Shown here piece by piece: positions 21,685 through 33,575 of a stretch of 64,000 bases of DNA. The stretch lies in NCBI RefSeq assembly GCF_020921035.1, contig NC_063155.1:17441311-17505310 (forward strand), read 5' to 3'. Both the position numbers and the translations under genes were made by a program. Every line of letters begins with the position of its first letter. The first letter of the stretch is position 1. The DNA is from Rhodamnia argentea (Eukaryota; Streptophyta; Magnoliopsida; Myrtales; Myrtaceae). Below the pieces are notes generated by a model. It made no database searches and was not told where the DNA came from. It was given only the letters and a program-made list of their open reading frames with translations.

Positions 21685-22351
21685 AGTCCGCACCAAACGT
21701 CGTCACACCAAATAGGTAACTGAAAATCAGCGGGCTTTTCCGGGATGTATGAGGTAAACTATCATTACTAGTATGCACTTTCAAATTGATCTGCGTGATG
21801 AAACTCATAAATAAACGATGCATATCCGTATGGTGTCGTTAAGTTTGCAAGTATAGTGTATGATGTAATTGTAGTATTTCAATAATCCCGAGCGCTTTGA
21901 TGTCAAGGTTAGTAAGTCTCCGTTCGGGTACTTCACGGGAAAAAAAAAAGCATGTTATATTTTGGCTATTCGTCCATGATGGGGTGTGTTTGAGAGGCGA
22001 AGGGGTGTGTTAGAAAGGCACCATCTCCTTATCAATAAAGAAAGTTAATAACTTCGATGACACCTGTTAAAAAAAAAAAAAGAAACTTACAGAGAAACGT
22101 ACATTCTCCTCTCCATCAAATAAACACACAAAATGCATCCATCATTACTATGAGAAGGCAATCGGCATTTTCGCTATGGAATGAGAATACTTTCATTGTG
22201 ATTGTATTCGAATCATTGTGGAGTTGTAGATTTGTTCGTTCCGTGCCGGTGATTCAACCAATATCCTTAGCAATTTTGTTGCCGTGCATCAAAAAGCTTA
22301 GACCTTTTCTCCAGTGAATTCTTCCAACAAAACATAAATAAATAAACACGG
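21685..22351. other. 3' flank of terpene synthase copy 2
   Basis: Shared spacer with an AATAAA-like signal near 22,034. Homology with units 1 and 3 ends abruptly at about 22,351 after 'aaataaataaacac'. No gene seen. Confidence 0.5.
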
Positions 22352-23265
22352 CAGAAAAGAGGTGATCCCGGAGGACCAGGTCGAAATGGCAGGCGGCGCC
22401 GCACGCAGAGATTATGAGGGAAAGAAGGAGAAGGTCGGGAAGGAAAGAAGGTTCGAACAAGAGGTGGAGCCAAAGGGGCCATGCTCGATGCAAGAGGCCG
22501 TGGGTTGCGTAGCCGAGCAACAGAGCGGAGGACCGGGTGCGATGAGCAGGTGAGGTGTAGCTACGAGAGCGACAAAGGGTGGCGGGACTAGTTTCGGAGC
22601 GCCAAAGCGGAGCCAAGAAGAAGAAGGTGGGAAGTGGGGGGTGTGCTTGAGCTGAATAATGAATTGGAGAGAAGGAAAACGAGTACTCATGATTTCAAGG
22701 AAGAAGAAGAAATGACCCGGACAGTGAATGCGAGGAAAATGCGAGTGAAACATCTCTCCTTCCTCCGTCATCACCGTAAAATCTGTCATCATCTTTGTTT
22801 TCTGCTCTGTGGCTCGCTCTCTTTCTCTCTCTCATCTTCCGTTGATTTTCAAAATCGGAGAGGACATAGCGATAGAATCTAATCTCCAATTCTACTCAGG
22901 CCTTCGTATCTATGCATTGTGAGGTTTGTGCTCGGACAGGCGGTGGTTGTGGGCGGCTGCGGCGACAGTAGTGGGCAAGCGGCGGTGGCGGCAGATGCGA
23001 GGCAGGTGGAGGTGGTGGGCCGCTGGAGGCTAGCGGTTGCGACGACGGGCGCTTGGAAAGATATAGCCCATGGGTCAAAAATAGGTCGAAAATGGGTTGA
23101 GCTAAAATCCATTAAAACCCATATTTAAATAGGTTTTATAAGTTTATATCCATATTTGAACTATTTTTTAAATTTAGTGAGCCCATATATGACTTAAGTG
23201 TATAAAAGTGAGTTAAAAAGTGAGTTAAAAAGTGAATTAATGACCCATATTGACATCTTTACGGA
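22352..23265. other. Unit-2-only replacement block
   Basis: It replaces about 3.4 kb of unit 1 sequence (5,057 to about 8,430), including the cyclin H fragment. The left part is GC-rich and purine-rich on the plus strand (22,360-22,640). It then has a CT-rich run like a 5' leader (22,800-22,850), a GC-rich part (22,920-23,050) and an AT-rich end with repeated 'gtgagttaaaaa'. I recognise no product, and several open frames overlap without family resemblance. It looks like filler from elsewhere in the genome. Confidence 0.45.
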
Positions 23266-23655
23266 GAACTCATATTTTAATATTTTTTATTTTTTATTTT
23301 TATTTTATTTTTTTCATCTTTCTTCTTCGACCTCACCCGGCCCTTGGTGGGGCGAGCCTTGCCTTTGATAGGCAACGTTGACTTGCCATGGCCGAGCGAG
23401 GCTCGGCCTCGACGTGGCCGGTGGAGGCAAGCTTCACTTGAGACAACCTTGCCAGCCAACGCCTTTGGCTGGTTGTTGGCCATAGAAGAAGTAGATAGAA
23501 GAAAAAAGAGAAAAATAACATAATTATAAAAAAAATTAAAACAGTCAGCGTCTACGTCAGCGCCGGCTGGCCTAATTTAGTTAGATGGACTGAATCGGTA
23601 TAATTGCAAAAAGTTTAAAACTGAATCGGTACAATTACAATATATTTATGATCTT
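23266..23655. mobile_element. MITE C remnant, unit 2 (one end lost)
   Basis: Matches 8,430-8,800 of unit 1. The left end is missing at the junction with the replacement block. Confidence 0.45.
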
Positions 23656-23689
23656 TTGGGAAATTCTCCCCCGAAAGAACTATTAACTT

Positions 23690-23765
23690 GATAGTGGGCT
23701 CTAGCCCAAACAATACTGATGGGCTTTTTCATGCTTCCAGTTCGGGCCTATAAAGCCCATTACCA
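23690..23765 (-). promoter_or_regulatory. Orphan cyclin H-type promoter motifs, unit 2
   Basis: The GGGCTCTAGCCC and GCCTATAAAGCCCATTA motifs of the cyclin H upstream region remain, but the cyclin H exons that follow in units 1 and 3 are absent here. Confidence 0.35.
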
Positions 23766-24609
23766 ACTTGAGGATTTGATCGGTTTGGTTGCCCTTAGGC
23801 CGGAGCTGGCGTAGTTACGCCACCTGCACTCGGACAGCAAACGTAATTCCTCGTAAAATCTGTTGGGCCTTGACACAGAGTTCGTCTGGTATGCGAAGAA
23901 GATGCCACATCTTGTATTCCACGACCTTTTGGTCAGCTACGGTTAAGAAATGACACTATCTATTTCGTTTGATCTTCTCATTCTCTGTTGAATGTACTGC
24001 ATATAGCTCAACCCCGAATTGAAAAGAACGTTCGGTCCTATGTTCAATGCGTTATCATGTGCTTGCCATATGGCACGACACTTGACATATTGCCTTGTCG
24101 TGTGGCCCACCATATAATGATAACGCAAAAAAGGTAGATCCCTCTCATTTTGTTACAAGGGCTTAGTATAAAAATTAAAAATTTTCCGAAAGAGAGAAAA
24201 AAAAAAATCATACATGAGAAAATCTCGAGCCTCAATGTGCCTGACTTTGGTACCACAAGTTGGTATCTTTTCTCCTGAAACTAAGTCACGAGGCCACGAG
24301 GAAGGAGGATGATCGAATCACTTAACTGTTTCCACTGTGCTCTCTCAGAGATATTACCTTAGATAAGCAGACAATTAGAAAGCCCCTATTCCGGTAGGGT
24401 CATTCCGCTCCATAAGGGATTCTCATCCAAAACTGCTTTACCAGACATACGTACATGAATTTGCTCAATTTTTCCGTAAGCGACAAACCGAGATCATCGT
24501 CCAATGACCCGCCTTCGGTTTCTGAAGTCATCAGAATTGCCGCCCCTGTCATCCTTGTATGTGTTAAACCTTCCCCATTGGTTGTTCTCAAATTTCCCTG
24601 CTCCGAGAC

Positions 24610-24890
24610 TCTTATAATTCCTTGAACCATCCGATCTTCGATCCTTCCTCCGCCCACCGAACTCATCTGCTCGAGGTCGGGGACTATTATAATTCCTTGA
24701 ACCATCCGATCTCCGATCGTTCCTCCGCCCACCGAACTCATCTGCTCGAGGTCCGAGACTCTTATAATTCCTTGAACCATCCGATCTCTGATCATTCCTC
24801 CGCCCACTGAACTCCTCTGCTCGAGGTCCGGGACTCTTATAATTCCTTGAACCATCCGATCTCCGATCATTCTTCCTCCCACTGAACTCA
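24610..24890 (-). repeat. Coding minisatellite, 75-bp unit, unit 2
   Basis: Same 25-residue repeat as in unit 1, about four copies, downstream of the foreign block and no longer in a continuous frame with the zinc fingers. Confidence 0.8.
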
Positions 24891-25158
24891 TCTGCTCGAG
24901 GTCCTCTGCTTTTGATACCTCCACGTGCCCCTCTTAATGGCCCATCAAAGTCGTCATCTGAAAAGTTGTCCCTATTACCACGTGAGCCACGCCCATCAAA
25001 TTTGCTCCCTCTTCTATTTGGTTCCATGTCTTTTCTTCTAAACTTGGTTCTATGAGAACTGGCATATTCATCTGATTCGGAGCCAGAAAAGTGAGAATTC
25101 CTCTGACGTCCTACTTTATCAGAAAATTTACCCACTTTACTTCTCTGCATCCGTAAGT

Positions 25159-26050
25159 CCTCAAACAGCAGTGACAGAACAGAATTGAGAAAAAGGCGAG
25201 GAAGGCCTTACCTCAGCGATTGAAGTCGCCACGCTCAGGCCAGCCAACTCCTGCAGAAATCAAAAGCCAAAAATGTAAACTGATTCGAACTAGCTGCAAA
25301 CGAGACTCCACACCCCAAAAACACTACAATCACAGACAACGCGACGCGCAGTGCGGTCACATCTCAACAATTCGAACTCAGGCACCGACCATGAGCTGAT
25401 CGACGCTGAAGCCGAGGGGGCCCATGAGGTTCTCGTCGATCTCGGCGGCCTCTCTCTGCGTGAGGTACGATATGGAGCTCGGATCGCAGAAGCCCTCCAA
25501 CCGGTCCGCCATCGCTCGGCGCTCGCGGTCCGACCTGGAGCAGAAGGAACGAATCGCGGGGCCCCAACCAGCACCAGGAAATCCCTGGCAAAGAAGAAGA
25601 CGAAGAAGAAGAAGGAGCGAGCGATGAATTTGAGGCGTCGACAAAAATGGCTAGAGAGAGAGAGTAGAGAGAGAAGACTCACGGCGGAGAGAGGAGGGGA
25701 GGGTTTAAAAAGGGCGGAGAAGAGTGGGGGAGGGAGCGAGTGGGCGAGGAAGAAGCATGTCATCGTCGTGGCGGTGGCGGTTTTGTTGCGTAGGATCGAC
25801 CACATTCTCGTGCGGACATGTACGTAAAAGACCAGCCGAGCTCGAGAGTTTAGGAGCAGCATCAGTTGTTTCTCGACCCCACCTTTTGAGGTTGGTCTTT
25901 ACAGCTTGTGCATTGGGTTTGGCACGGCAAAGCCTTATGCAAATACGAATTTTCGAGCTCTAGGATTCGGAACTCGTCGTTGCGATGGACTGACTTATTC
26001 ACGCGCTGCTCGGACCTAACTCCAATGGCAAGGTGTTTCGTCAACACTTT
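25159..26050 (-). pseudogene. Captured PPOX/NAXE (PDX3) gene fragment, exons 1-2, inside zinc-finger exon
   Basis: A minus-strand exon (start around 25,644, end 25,390) includes ISYLTQREAAEIDENLMGPL and then GFSVDQLM. After an intron with GT-AG ends, a 39-base exon (25250-25212) reads ELAGLSVATSIAE, followed by a GTAAGG donor. This is the start of the YjeF_N (NAD(P)HX epimerase) domain of the plant pyridoxine 5'-phosphate oxidase/NAXE fusion, preceded by a Ser/Arg-rich leader that could be transit peptide. The intron is kept, so the piece came from genomic DNA and not from mRNA. The rest of the gene is absent. The upstream part (25,650-26,050) may be its promoter or other filler. About 70 bases of zinc-finger exon were lost at the site. 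Confidence 0.82.
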
Positions 26051-28998
26051 ACCTGGAGGACTTCTGCTCCTGCCTCTATTTCTAGAATCGGCAACGTGAC
26101 TAGATCTCCAGTTAGGACGGACTGAACTCTCATCCTCAGAATCAAAATCAACGTGTTCATCATATGAACCAGGAACAGAGGGCCCGCCATGTAAGGGTTT
26201 CAATTGCCTATTGGGAGAGGGTGACCTTGGTTTTTGTCGGGCAAGTGATTTATTGTCTACGTCTCCATCTTCAGACCCAGAGTCCCCTTCAAACTCGGAA
26301 AAGTTTATTGATGACCCATTCCTAACCGGTGGATTATTCCGTCCATCTACCTCGAAACTGTCCACGTCATCTTCCTCATCATCAAAATCGTCAAAACCAG
26401 TACGAGAACCATGATCGGAATCAGAGTATTCTCTGTTAACAACTCTTGGGAATTTATTATCACGACGAAAATCTTCTTCAAATCCTTGATGATTCCTCCC
26501 CTGCTCCGGGCAATGTAAAGAGGAATCTTTGCCCTTCATTGATGAGTCTGCATACTCAAAAGCAGCAACATCTGCTCCATCAGATTCATCATCATCAAAA
26601 TCAAAGTTCCATGCAGTAGAGACTTCTGGGCGGGTGGCAGTCCTCTCCAGCCTTGTCCTTGAATTCTGATGTCTTTCCTGCAATTTGTCTTCCATGAACT
26701 GGTCAGGCGGGCGCTTGCAATCGCAATGGAAGCAGGCCGTATTTCTCCGGTAGTTTAAGAAGTTACGCCTACCAGAAAACATGGACCAGGACCGGCATGA
26801 GCTATGTAAAATGCACAATTAGTATGCACCATTCATTCAGTATATTGTAAAATTAGTAGTACATAGGCACATCTTCTTGGATCTCTGTACACATTGAAGA
26901 TTCTTCGACACTTTGCTCATTATGTCTCAACAATATAATGAATAAAAGTTACTGTAGTAATGAATAATTATTCCCCTAGTAAAGGGACGGGGCAATTTCC
27001 ACAACTTTTCAAGAAATGGCATGTAAAAACAGCTTAAAATTGCATGCTAGATGATGTGACAATAAAGCTCCAACAGCATTGGCACCATCAATGCAAAAAA
27101 AAGAAAAAAAAAATTGTCCAAGCTCAGGGAGCGATGGAGTCTGGGACCTTAACTTTGAAGCATATAATATATGAATAATCACTGCAACATTAAAAGGATG
27201 GCGCAATTTCCACAACTAGTAAAGAACTAGCATGTAAATAAGAAAACTTAAAATTGCATGACAGATGATGTAACTGTAAAGCTCCTAGAATGCCGGCACC
27301 ACTCAATGCAAAATACACAAACCACAAATTTTCAACTAATCTCAGAGTAACTTACTCCGGGCATTCCCATTCTCCTGGAAGCAGCTGTCTCTTTGGACGC
27401 TTTGCATCACACTGTAGGCACACTGTATTCTTTGCAAAATTCATGAAGTCACACCTGAAACCACATTAAAATTTCTCAGCACCTTCAGGAAAGACCAACT
27501 TGGATAGATTCATGCATATAAGAAACATAACCAAACAGAAAAAGGTAATAAAGATTCTATCTTTTCAAAACGGTAAGTATCCAGCATTATTCATCTTCAG
27601 AGCCTGCAAGCTCAATGTAGCTAAGTTCAAAAGAAGATCTCACGGGATGGGGAAATGTGAATAAAAAGTGCAAGAAACGGCTTTAATTTAAATTTTGTGG
27701 AAATCACACCAGGTGTCCAAGTATTAATATTATGCATATGAGTGCCATACATACGTGTTCAGCAGAACCTATTGAAATTGTGGATCTAATTAAGGAGAAA
27801 TCCTAAATGGTAATACGAGTGTAAGAAACAAGTAAAGAATCATACTTAGAACATAACCAGTCTCCTTTCTTCATTTCTACATCATCCCGTCCAACTCGTC
27901 TCTTTGGAGTTGGTGGAGGTTGTTTGACCTTAGGTGGAGGTCTTTTGATAACTGGAGGGGGAAGGTTTGGATCAATAGGAACTGCACTCAACTTGACAAC
28001 CTGATGAAGCAACTTGCGCACTACAATTTTCACAGATTTTTGCTTCAGAAGAGGTTTATTTGCCACTAAGCCATGGGCATGATCAAGACCAAATGTAGCC
28101 AAAACTCGCATTACATCAATCGTCCGTGCCTCGTCCTCTTTGTTAGTCAAAAGATAGGCTTTTTCACACGAGCTCCTCAGATTGCAGGAACTACACACCT
28201 GCAAACTAATCAGTTATATCCAGAACATATAGAAGTTAAAGAAAGAGACAATTGCAAGCAAGCAACTGAAGATGGAGGAAAAAAAGTAACAAGTAAAAGA
28301 TGCAACTCTTACATCTCCTTCATCAAGGTGCACATGCTTTCTCAATGGTTTGGCAGCCATAACCACCTTCTTGTCAGCACTAGGGCATCCATAACCAACA
28401 AGAATTTGAATGTCCTGTCTCGACAATGACCTGACATCAATTTTACCTCAGCCATCATCAAACAAGGTGCTATATTTAGAAAGACTTTAGTGCAAAGGCA
28501 GTTAACAATCTCAACCCTACTCAGTAATATGAGTTGAGATCACTGAAAGATCCAACTTAGATTGGCTCGAGTGTCAACTTGGTTAGTGCTCATCTTATTC
28601 TTCTTAAATTCGGGAAACTACAGATGAAACCGCTTAGTGGGATCATTCTTGATGAAAAAAATTATTATTTGTTGGAAAAATCTGCAGCACTATTATTCAA
28701 ATGAATATCAAGCTGAAGACCTGATGCAGCCCTTTTTGCCAGATATTGACACTCATTTTCACATTAGAATTGTTTTTTTTTAAAAATAAACTCGGGAAGT
28801 GCATTGTGAAAACATCACATGAATTGTCTGTGGCTTCAGTCTCAAATGGGAAAACTTGTTGATCATCAAGAACCAAGTCTATGAGTTTGCCACAAAATTT
28901 GTTGATCATAACAATCATTATAGGAGTTTGCCTCAAAGTCATTATGCTTCACTTTAAAATAGGAATGAGGCAGCCAGGTTTTTGATGTTGGATAGTGA

Positions 28999-29135
28999 AG
29001 ATGAAGAACAATTATTGTTTTTTTTTTTTTATAACCGAGGTTTCCCACATGCAATGGACTATTTCTCGGGATGGTGGGGATATGAACGCCAGTACCACCA
29101 GTTAAGTCTCCCAAGATGCGGCCGAAGAACAATTG
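28999..29135 (-). mobile_element. SINE-like retroposon, unit 2
   Basis: Orthologous to the insertion at about 13,350 in unit 1, with the same flanking 'agaacaatt' repeats. The second T-run insertion seen in unit 1 is absent. Confidence 0.48.
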
Positions 29136-29976
29136 TTGTTGTTTTCTAATAATAACAATAAAAAAATTGCTCTAGTCCGAGTGGGTGGGTCCACACTTGA
29201 AACCAGGAACCGGATCAATATTCACCAGTTCCAAATTTAGGAACCGAAAATTGGACCGGTAATCATGGTAGCTTCCTAGAATTGGCCGATTTGCTCGGTC
29301 CCGGTGGTTCCCGAATCAGTCCGGTTCTTTTGCTCACCCAGTACTATTTATAGACAACCAATAAATACATCTTTTGGGAATATATACCATATCCCTACCA
29401 CTTATTTTCACGTCAACAATCACTTCATTTCATATTCAACAATTACCTTTTTCGATGTTCAATAATTACTTCTTTCGCATGATAACAAACTATTTCAATA
29501 CAAGTTCCCACATACTTTCTGCATGCACCATCATCTTCACGATTTGAACCAAGTCAGGAACAACACAACATGATTAACACCATTTTCGCAGAGGAATGGA
29601 GCCATTGAATCGACCTTGGACACAATCGAAGGTTAAATTCTTGTTCTCCGTACGTTAGACACAACGGAAAACAGAGCAGAGCTTCTTCTTGCAAAATGAA
29701 CAGTAGAGAAGCAATCACAAACATGCATTAGCGCTGACAGTCCGCACCATAGTCAGGTCAAATTCTTAGAGAGCTGTCCTATTTCCATGGCCGCATTCAT
29801 GAGCTATTCAACTTCTCTTTGCTATACATGAACACACGGTGTATCAATCAGACCTCGAAAGTAAATAACACTTCGAGACTCATCACGAAATAGAAATACA
29901 CGGGGAAGAATGTGTTTTGATAAAATAAACTTTTGCGTTTTCTGTTTCTTTTCCGCTCCACCTTTTCCACAAAAAA

Positions 29977-30525
29977 AAGTCTAAACCTATTATATTTGTG
30001 CTAATTTAGTCCTAAACATCATAATTATGTTAATTTAGTCCTAAACTTTTTTACAATTTGCTAATTGATTTTGTCCGGCTAATTTTGCTAGGAAATCACT
30101 AACGTAGAAGACGGTTGGCCTATAAGGCATAGCCAGCGCTGACGTGGACGATTTTTATACTTAAAATAAAATAAAATTTTTAGTATGTTAATATTTTTTT
30201 TTTCTTCCTTTCATTTTTGCCGGCAAGGGTGCAAAGGTTCCCCTTGCGGTACTCCTAGGCAAGGGACTGGGTGAGGGCCGTAACCCTTGCCAACAACCAG
30301 CAAGGGTTTGTTGGCCCTCATTAGCCAAAATGAAAGGAAAAATAAAGAAGGAAAAAACAAAAACAATAATAAAAAAAGAAAAGAAAAGAAAAACAAAAAT
30401 TGTAGAAAATTTCAAAATATTATTTGAGAAGTCCACATCGGCGTCGATCGTACCATGTAGATAGCAGGCGTCCACGTCGGCGATTTCTCGCCAAATTTGG
30501 CCAAATGAACTCAATCAGCAAAAAA
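29977..30525. mobile_element. MITE D, unit 2
   Basis: Same foldback element as at 14,349-14,890, with small indels. Confidence 0.55.
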
Positions 30526-31140
30526 ATGTGAACAAGATTACTGTAGTAATATTACGCGGAAACTAATCGGGATCTTGCAAAATAAGTCAATGCGAAAAGC
30601 CTGGAGAAATAAATGAGGAACGATAAAAGACTCTAGAAATTACATGGCTCGATCCGAATGTCTACATTCAAAAGAAGAGCCAGCAAAAATAATACACTAT
30701 AATCGGAGAATCGGAGTTACAATCGCTTAATATGCTCGTATTTTCTACATCTAAATTATATCCAAAATCAAAATATTTATAAATAAAACAACTCTCAAGT
30801 AAATATAAAAACTATTGGACCAAAAAAAAAGTAGATATAAAAACTCACGTACAAAATCTTCGCGTGTTCAAGAGCCCGCCTTTTCTATTACCTCCCGAAG
30901 CGCTCTCTTCAGCCTTTCGGACGCCGCTGTGCGGCGCTCTCCATTTTTTCGCGGCGGGGCTTCTGCTTAAAAACCACGATTTCTTTCACTGTGCGGCACT
31001 TGTCTTTTCGAAGTGTCAGGGAAGAAAACCAGCAGGGCAAAAAGCCTTCTTCATTTACTTTCCTGTAATTTCCTCATGGGCCCCACAAAAAAGGAGGTGC
31101 ATATAGAGACATAATAAAATAAGTGTGCCCCTCTTTTTTA

Positions 31141-32073
31141 CTCGCGACCAAAATTAAATTCAACGTAGGTACATCGTACACTGGCTCAAATTCAAAATAT
31201 AATTTAATAATTACGATTAAATTATTATAATTAAAAAATTTAAAACTGAATTAATATAATTATAATAAATTTAAAACTTTTCTTGATACTTTTCTTACTT
31301 ATAAATAAATACCCATCAATGACGTTTAGGACGCTCACAAAAAAGTCTCTATCCTCTAGCGTTCTTCATTTCTATAATATGTTACGTTCTTTGTCGTTTG
31401 AGAAAGAGACGAAATGGTGGTGCTTATCTTCATGGTTTTTGTCAACTGTATGGCATCAATATCTGGGCGTCATAAACTCGCGTACCATTATTGTATGCTT
31501 CTCAATCCGCCAACCGCATTTGATTGCCAGACGAAGAAACGCAGCAGTTAAGGTTAAGACTCCGAATATGAATTAACTAAGACTAGTGGCTGACTTGATA
31601 AAATTAGATGATATTATGACAGTCGTCACAGAATAGAAACTACACCGGTAAGAACGCGTTTGTATTGGCTATACCCAATGTATGTGTTTGGGCTGCATTT
31701 GTATTGGCTATACCCAGTAGTTGCGTTTGATCGCCAAACGAAGAAACGCAACAATTAAGGTTAAGACTCCAAATATGAATTAACTAAGACTTGTAGCTGA
31801 TTGGATAAAATTAGATGATATTACGAGAGTCGTCGCTGAATAGAAACTACACCAGCAAGAACGCATTTTGATAAAATAAACTGTTGCGTTTTTGGTTCGG
31901 TAACCCCTCGACCTTTCCAAGTTGAGCTTATAAATTCTAAATAGTAGTGGTGATAGACCTGAACCCATCCAATCCATAACGTTTTGGTCACTCATAGAAA
32001 AGTCTCTACCCTCTAGCGTTCTTTATCTATATTTGCTCGGATGCCTAAATCTTAGAAGACGGCGAAAAGCAAA
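31141..32073 (+). promoter_or_regulatory. Upstream region of terpene synthase copy 3, internally duplicated
   Basis: TATAAAT at 31,929-31,935. A segment of about 95 bases ('gaatatgaattaactaagac' onward) at 31,562-31,657 recurs at 31,770-31,866, giving a tandem duplication of about 208 bases. Between the copies lie two 'tttgtattggctataccca' repeats. This promoter is the most rearranged of the three. Confidence 0.55.
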
Positions 32074-32275
32074 ATGTCTCTTGGGAGATCGACAATTCCA
32101 TCCCCTTCTCCGAATGAAGGAACCGGCCCCGCGATCCGACGTAGGTCGGCGGGTTATCATCCGAGCATATGGGGCGATTATTTCCTTAAATATGCTTCTC
32201 CATCCACCTCATTGGTCTGGGATTTTCCTTTCATCTTCTTATTTTGTTTTCTTGCGGTTGCATTTTGCAAACTTA

Positions 32276-33088
32276 GGCTCCGTTTGTTTAATGAAAAACA
32301 ACGTTCAGGAAAATGTTTTTCGAATTTTTCAGTGCTTAATTCGCGGAAGATAAACAAGTTAAGCAAAATATTTTCTACCCATGAAAAATACACGTTCAAA
32401 AGTGAGGAGAATGTTTTTCTCTGTTTTTGAGAACGTTGAAACATTCCCTCATCTTTCCTCCTTTCATTCTTTCACATTCATTTTCCTTTTGATTATTTCA
32501 AAATAAATTCCAAATGTTTTAAGCAATTTCTATTATTAATTCTGAATAATTTCATTTTTGTTTTGTTTTCCTTGTTTCTTTTTCTTTTATTTTCATTTTG
32601 ATTTCCTTGTTTTTTCTTTCTTCTTCCAGTCATCGGCGACCAGCCATAGGCAAGGACGAGCCTCGCCGGCCTTATGCGAGGCTTCACCTCGCTAGATCGG
32701 GTGAGGTCGAGCTCAACCTCGTCTTCGGCGAGACTAGAGTGGGCTCGCCTTGCCAAACCCGGCGAAGTCGAGCTTGCATCGGTATTGAGCGAGGTCGACC
32801 CTCGCAAAGAAAATCAATGCCCGAGGCCTCGCTCGATCGGCGAGGACCGAGGCTCCACCTTGCCCGGGCCGATCACCAGCGACCGGCCAAAGAAGAAGAA
32901 AAACGAAATATTATTAGAATGAGTGTGAGGAGGAAAATCAAACTGAATTTCCTAATGTAGTGGTTGATGTTTTCTAGTTCATTTTAGATTTTAGCAAAAC
33001 AGGGGAAAATATCGTCATTTTTTCAGAAAATTGACTTAATAAAAATCATTTTCCAAAAACACGACATTTTCTGCGACACAAACAGAGC
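32276..33088. mobile_element. MITE A in terpene synthase intron 1, unit 3
   Basis: Full-length copy of the element at 17,695-18,507, with GGCTCCGTTTGTTT and AAACAGAGC ends. Confidence 0.65.
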
Positions 33089-33219
33089 AAGATTTCGATT
33101 TTCTCCGCCATTAGACAGTAAGGCTTGGCAAGCTGTCCGACCATTATAAACCTACTCGTGCTCCGGTGGCACCACGTAGGAGCACCACCACTCTCTCTTT
33201 CTTAGCTAAAGAACACCAT

Positions 33220-33575
33220 AAGTGCCAAAACTTGTGTACCACACTCGCTTTAATGTCAATTTTTTTTAAAAATGATCACTTAAGTGTCAATTTTTTTAAA
33301 AAAACGATCACTGATCACTTCATTGCCAACTCTAATTTGAGCTGATGTGGCTCACCGGAATCCGACGTGACCTATTTTTATTAATATTTGAGTTGAAGTG
33401 GCTCCCCGGAGTTGGCATTGATGTGTGTGTTTTTCAAAACATTTGGCAATTAAGTGATTATTTTTTTTATAAAAAAATTGACACTTAAGTGATTGTTTTG
33501 CAAGTTTTCGCACCGAAGTGATAGTTTTGAAAGTTTTGACACTAAAGTAAGCATCATATATAAGTTTTGACACTT
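33220..33575. mobile_element. MITE B in terpene synthase intron 1, unit 3
   Basis: Same long-TIR element as at 1,378-1,718. The left arm is shortened, and 'cgatcactgatcactt' shows a small internal duplication. Confidence 0.65.

Larger units (their letters stand above)
24494..28430 (-). pseudogene. OZ/VAR3-family zinc-finger gene, truncated and interrupted copy, unit 2
   Basis: Exons 28430-28313, 28198-27846, 27454-27356, and a last exon that starts at 26768 and is interrupted by foreign sequence at about 26,050-25,159 before resuming to a stop at 24,494. There is no exon 1. The second Cys of zinc finger 2 is Arg (exon 5 starts G CGT AAC instead of G TGC AAC), breaking that finger. The reading frame continues into the foreign block and ends at 25,862. 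The 75-bp repeats survive downstream. Before the break this copy reads NRGRSRSPPGK, whereas units 1 and 3 have a 2-base deletion, so it keeps the older sequence there. Confidence 0.85.
16678..31140. repeat. Tandem unit 2 of the array
   Basis: This is the second copy of the unit. Relative to units 1 and 3 it lost the cyclin H fragment and its flanks, replaced by about 0.9 kb of unrelated sequence at 22,352-23,265. It gained a roughly 0.9-kb block inside the zinc-finger gene (25,159-26,050). Its terpene synthase resembles unit 3 more than unit 1 (for example in exon 4), while its zinc-finger last exon is the odd one out, so the units are mosaic. Confidence 0.93.

Noticed and set aside
22254-22792. 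Overlapping minus-strand frames of 71-126 codons in the unit 2 replacement block
   Set aside because: No family resemblance, low-complexity composition, and overlapping frames on both strands. Length is explained by GC-rich sequence.
24622-24810. Regularly spaced 75-bp repeats that could be mistaken for a CRISPR-like array
   Set aside because: They are direct coding repeats without spacers in a plant gene.
25290-25862. A 190-codon minus-strand frame in unit 2
   Set aside because: It overlaps the captured PPOX/NAXE exon in another frame. The recognisable peptide (YLTQREAAEIDE) is in the frame used in the annotation.
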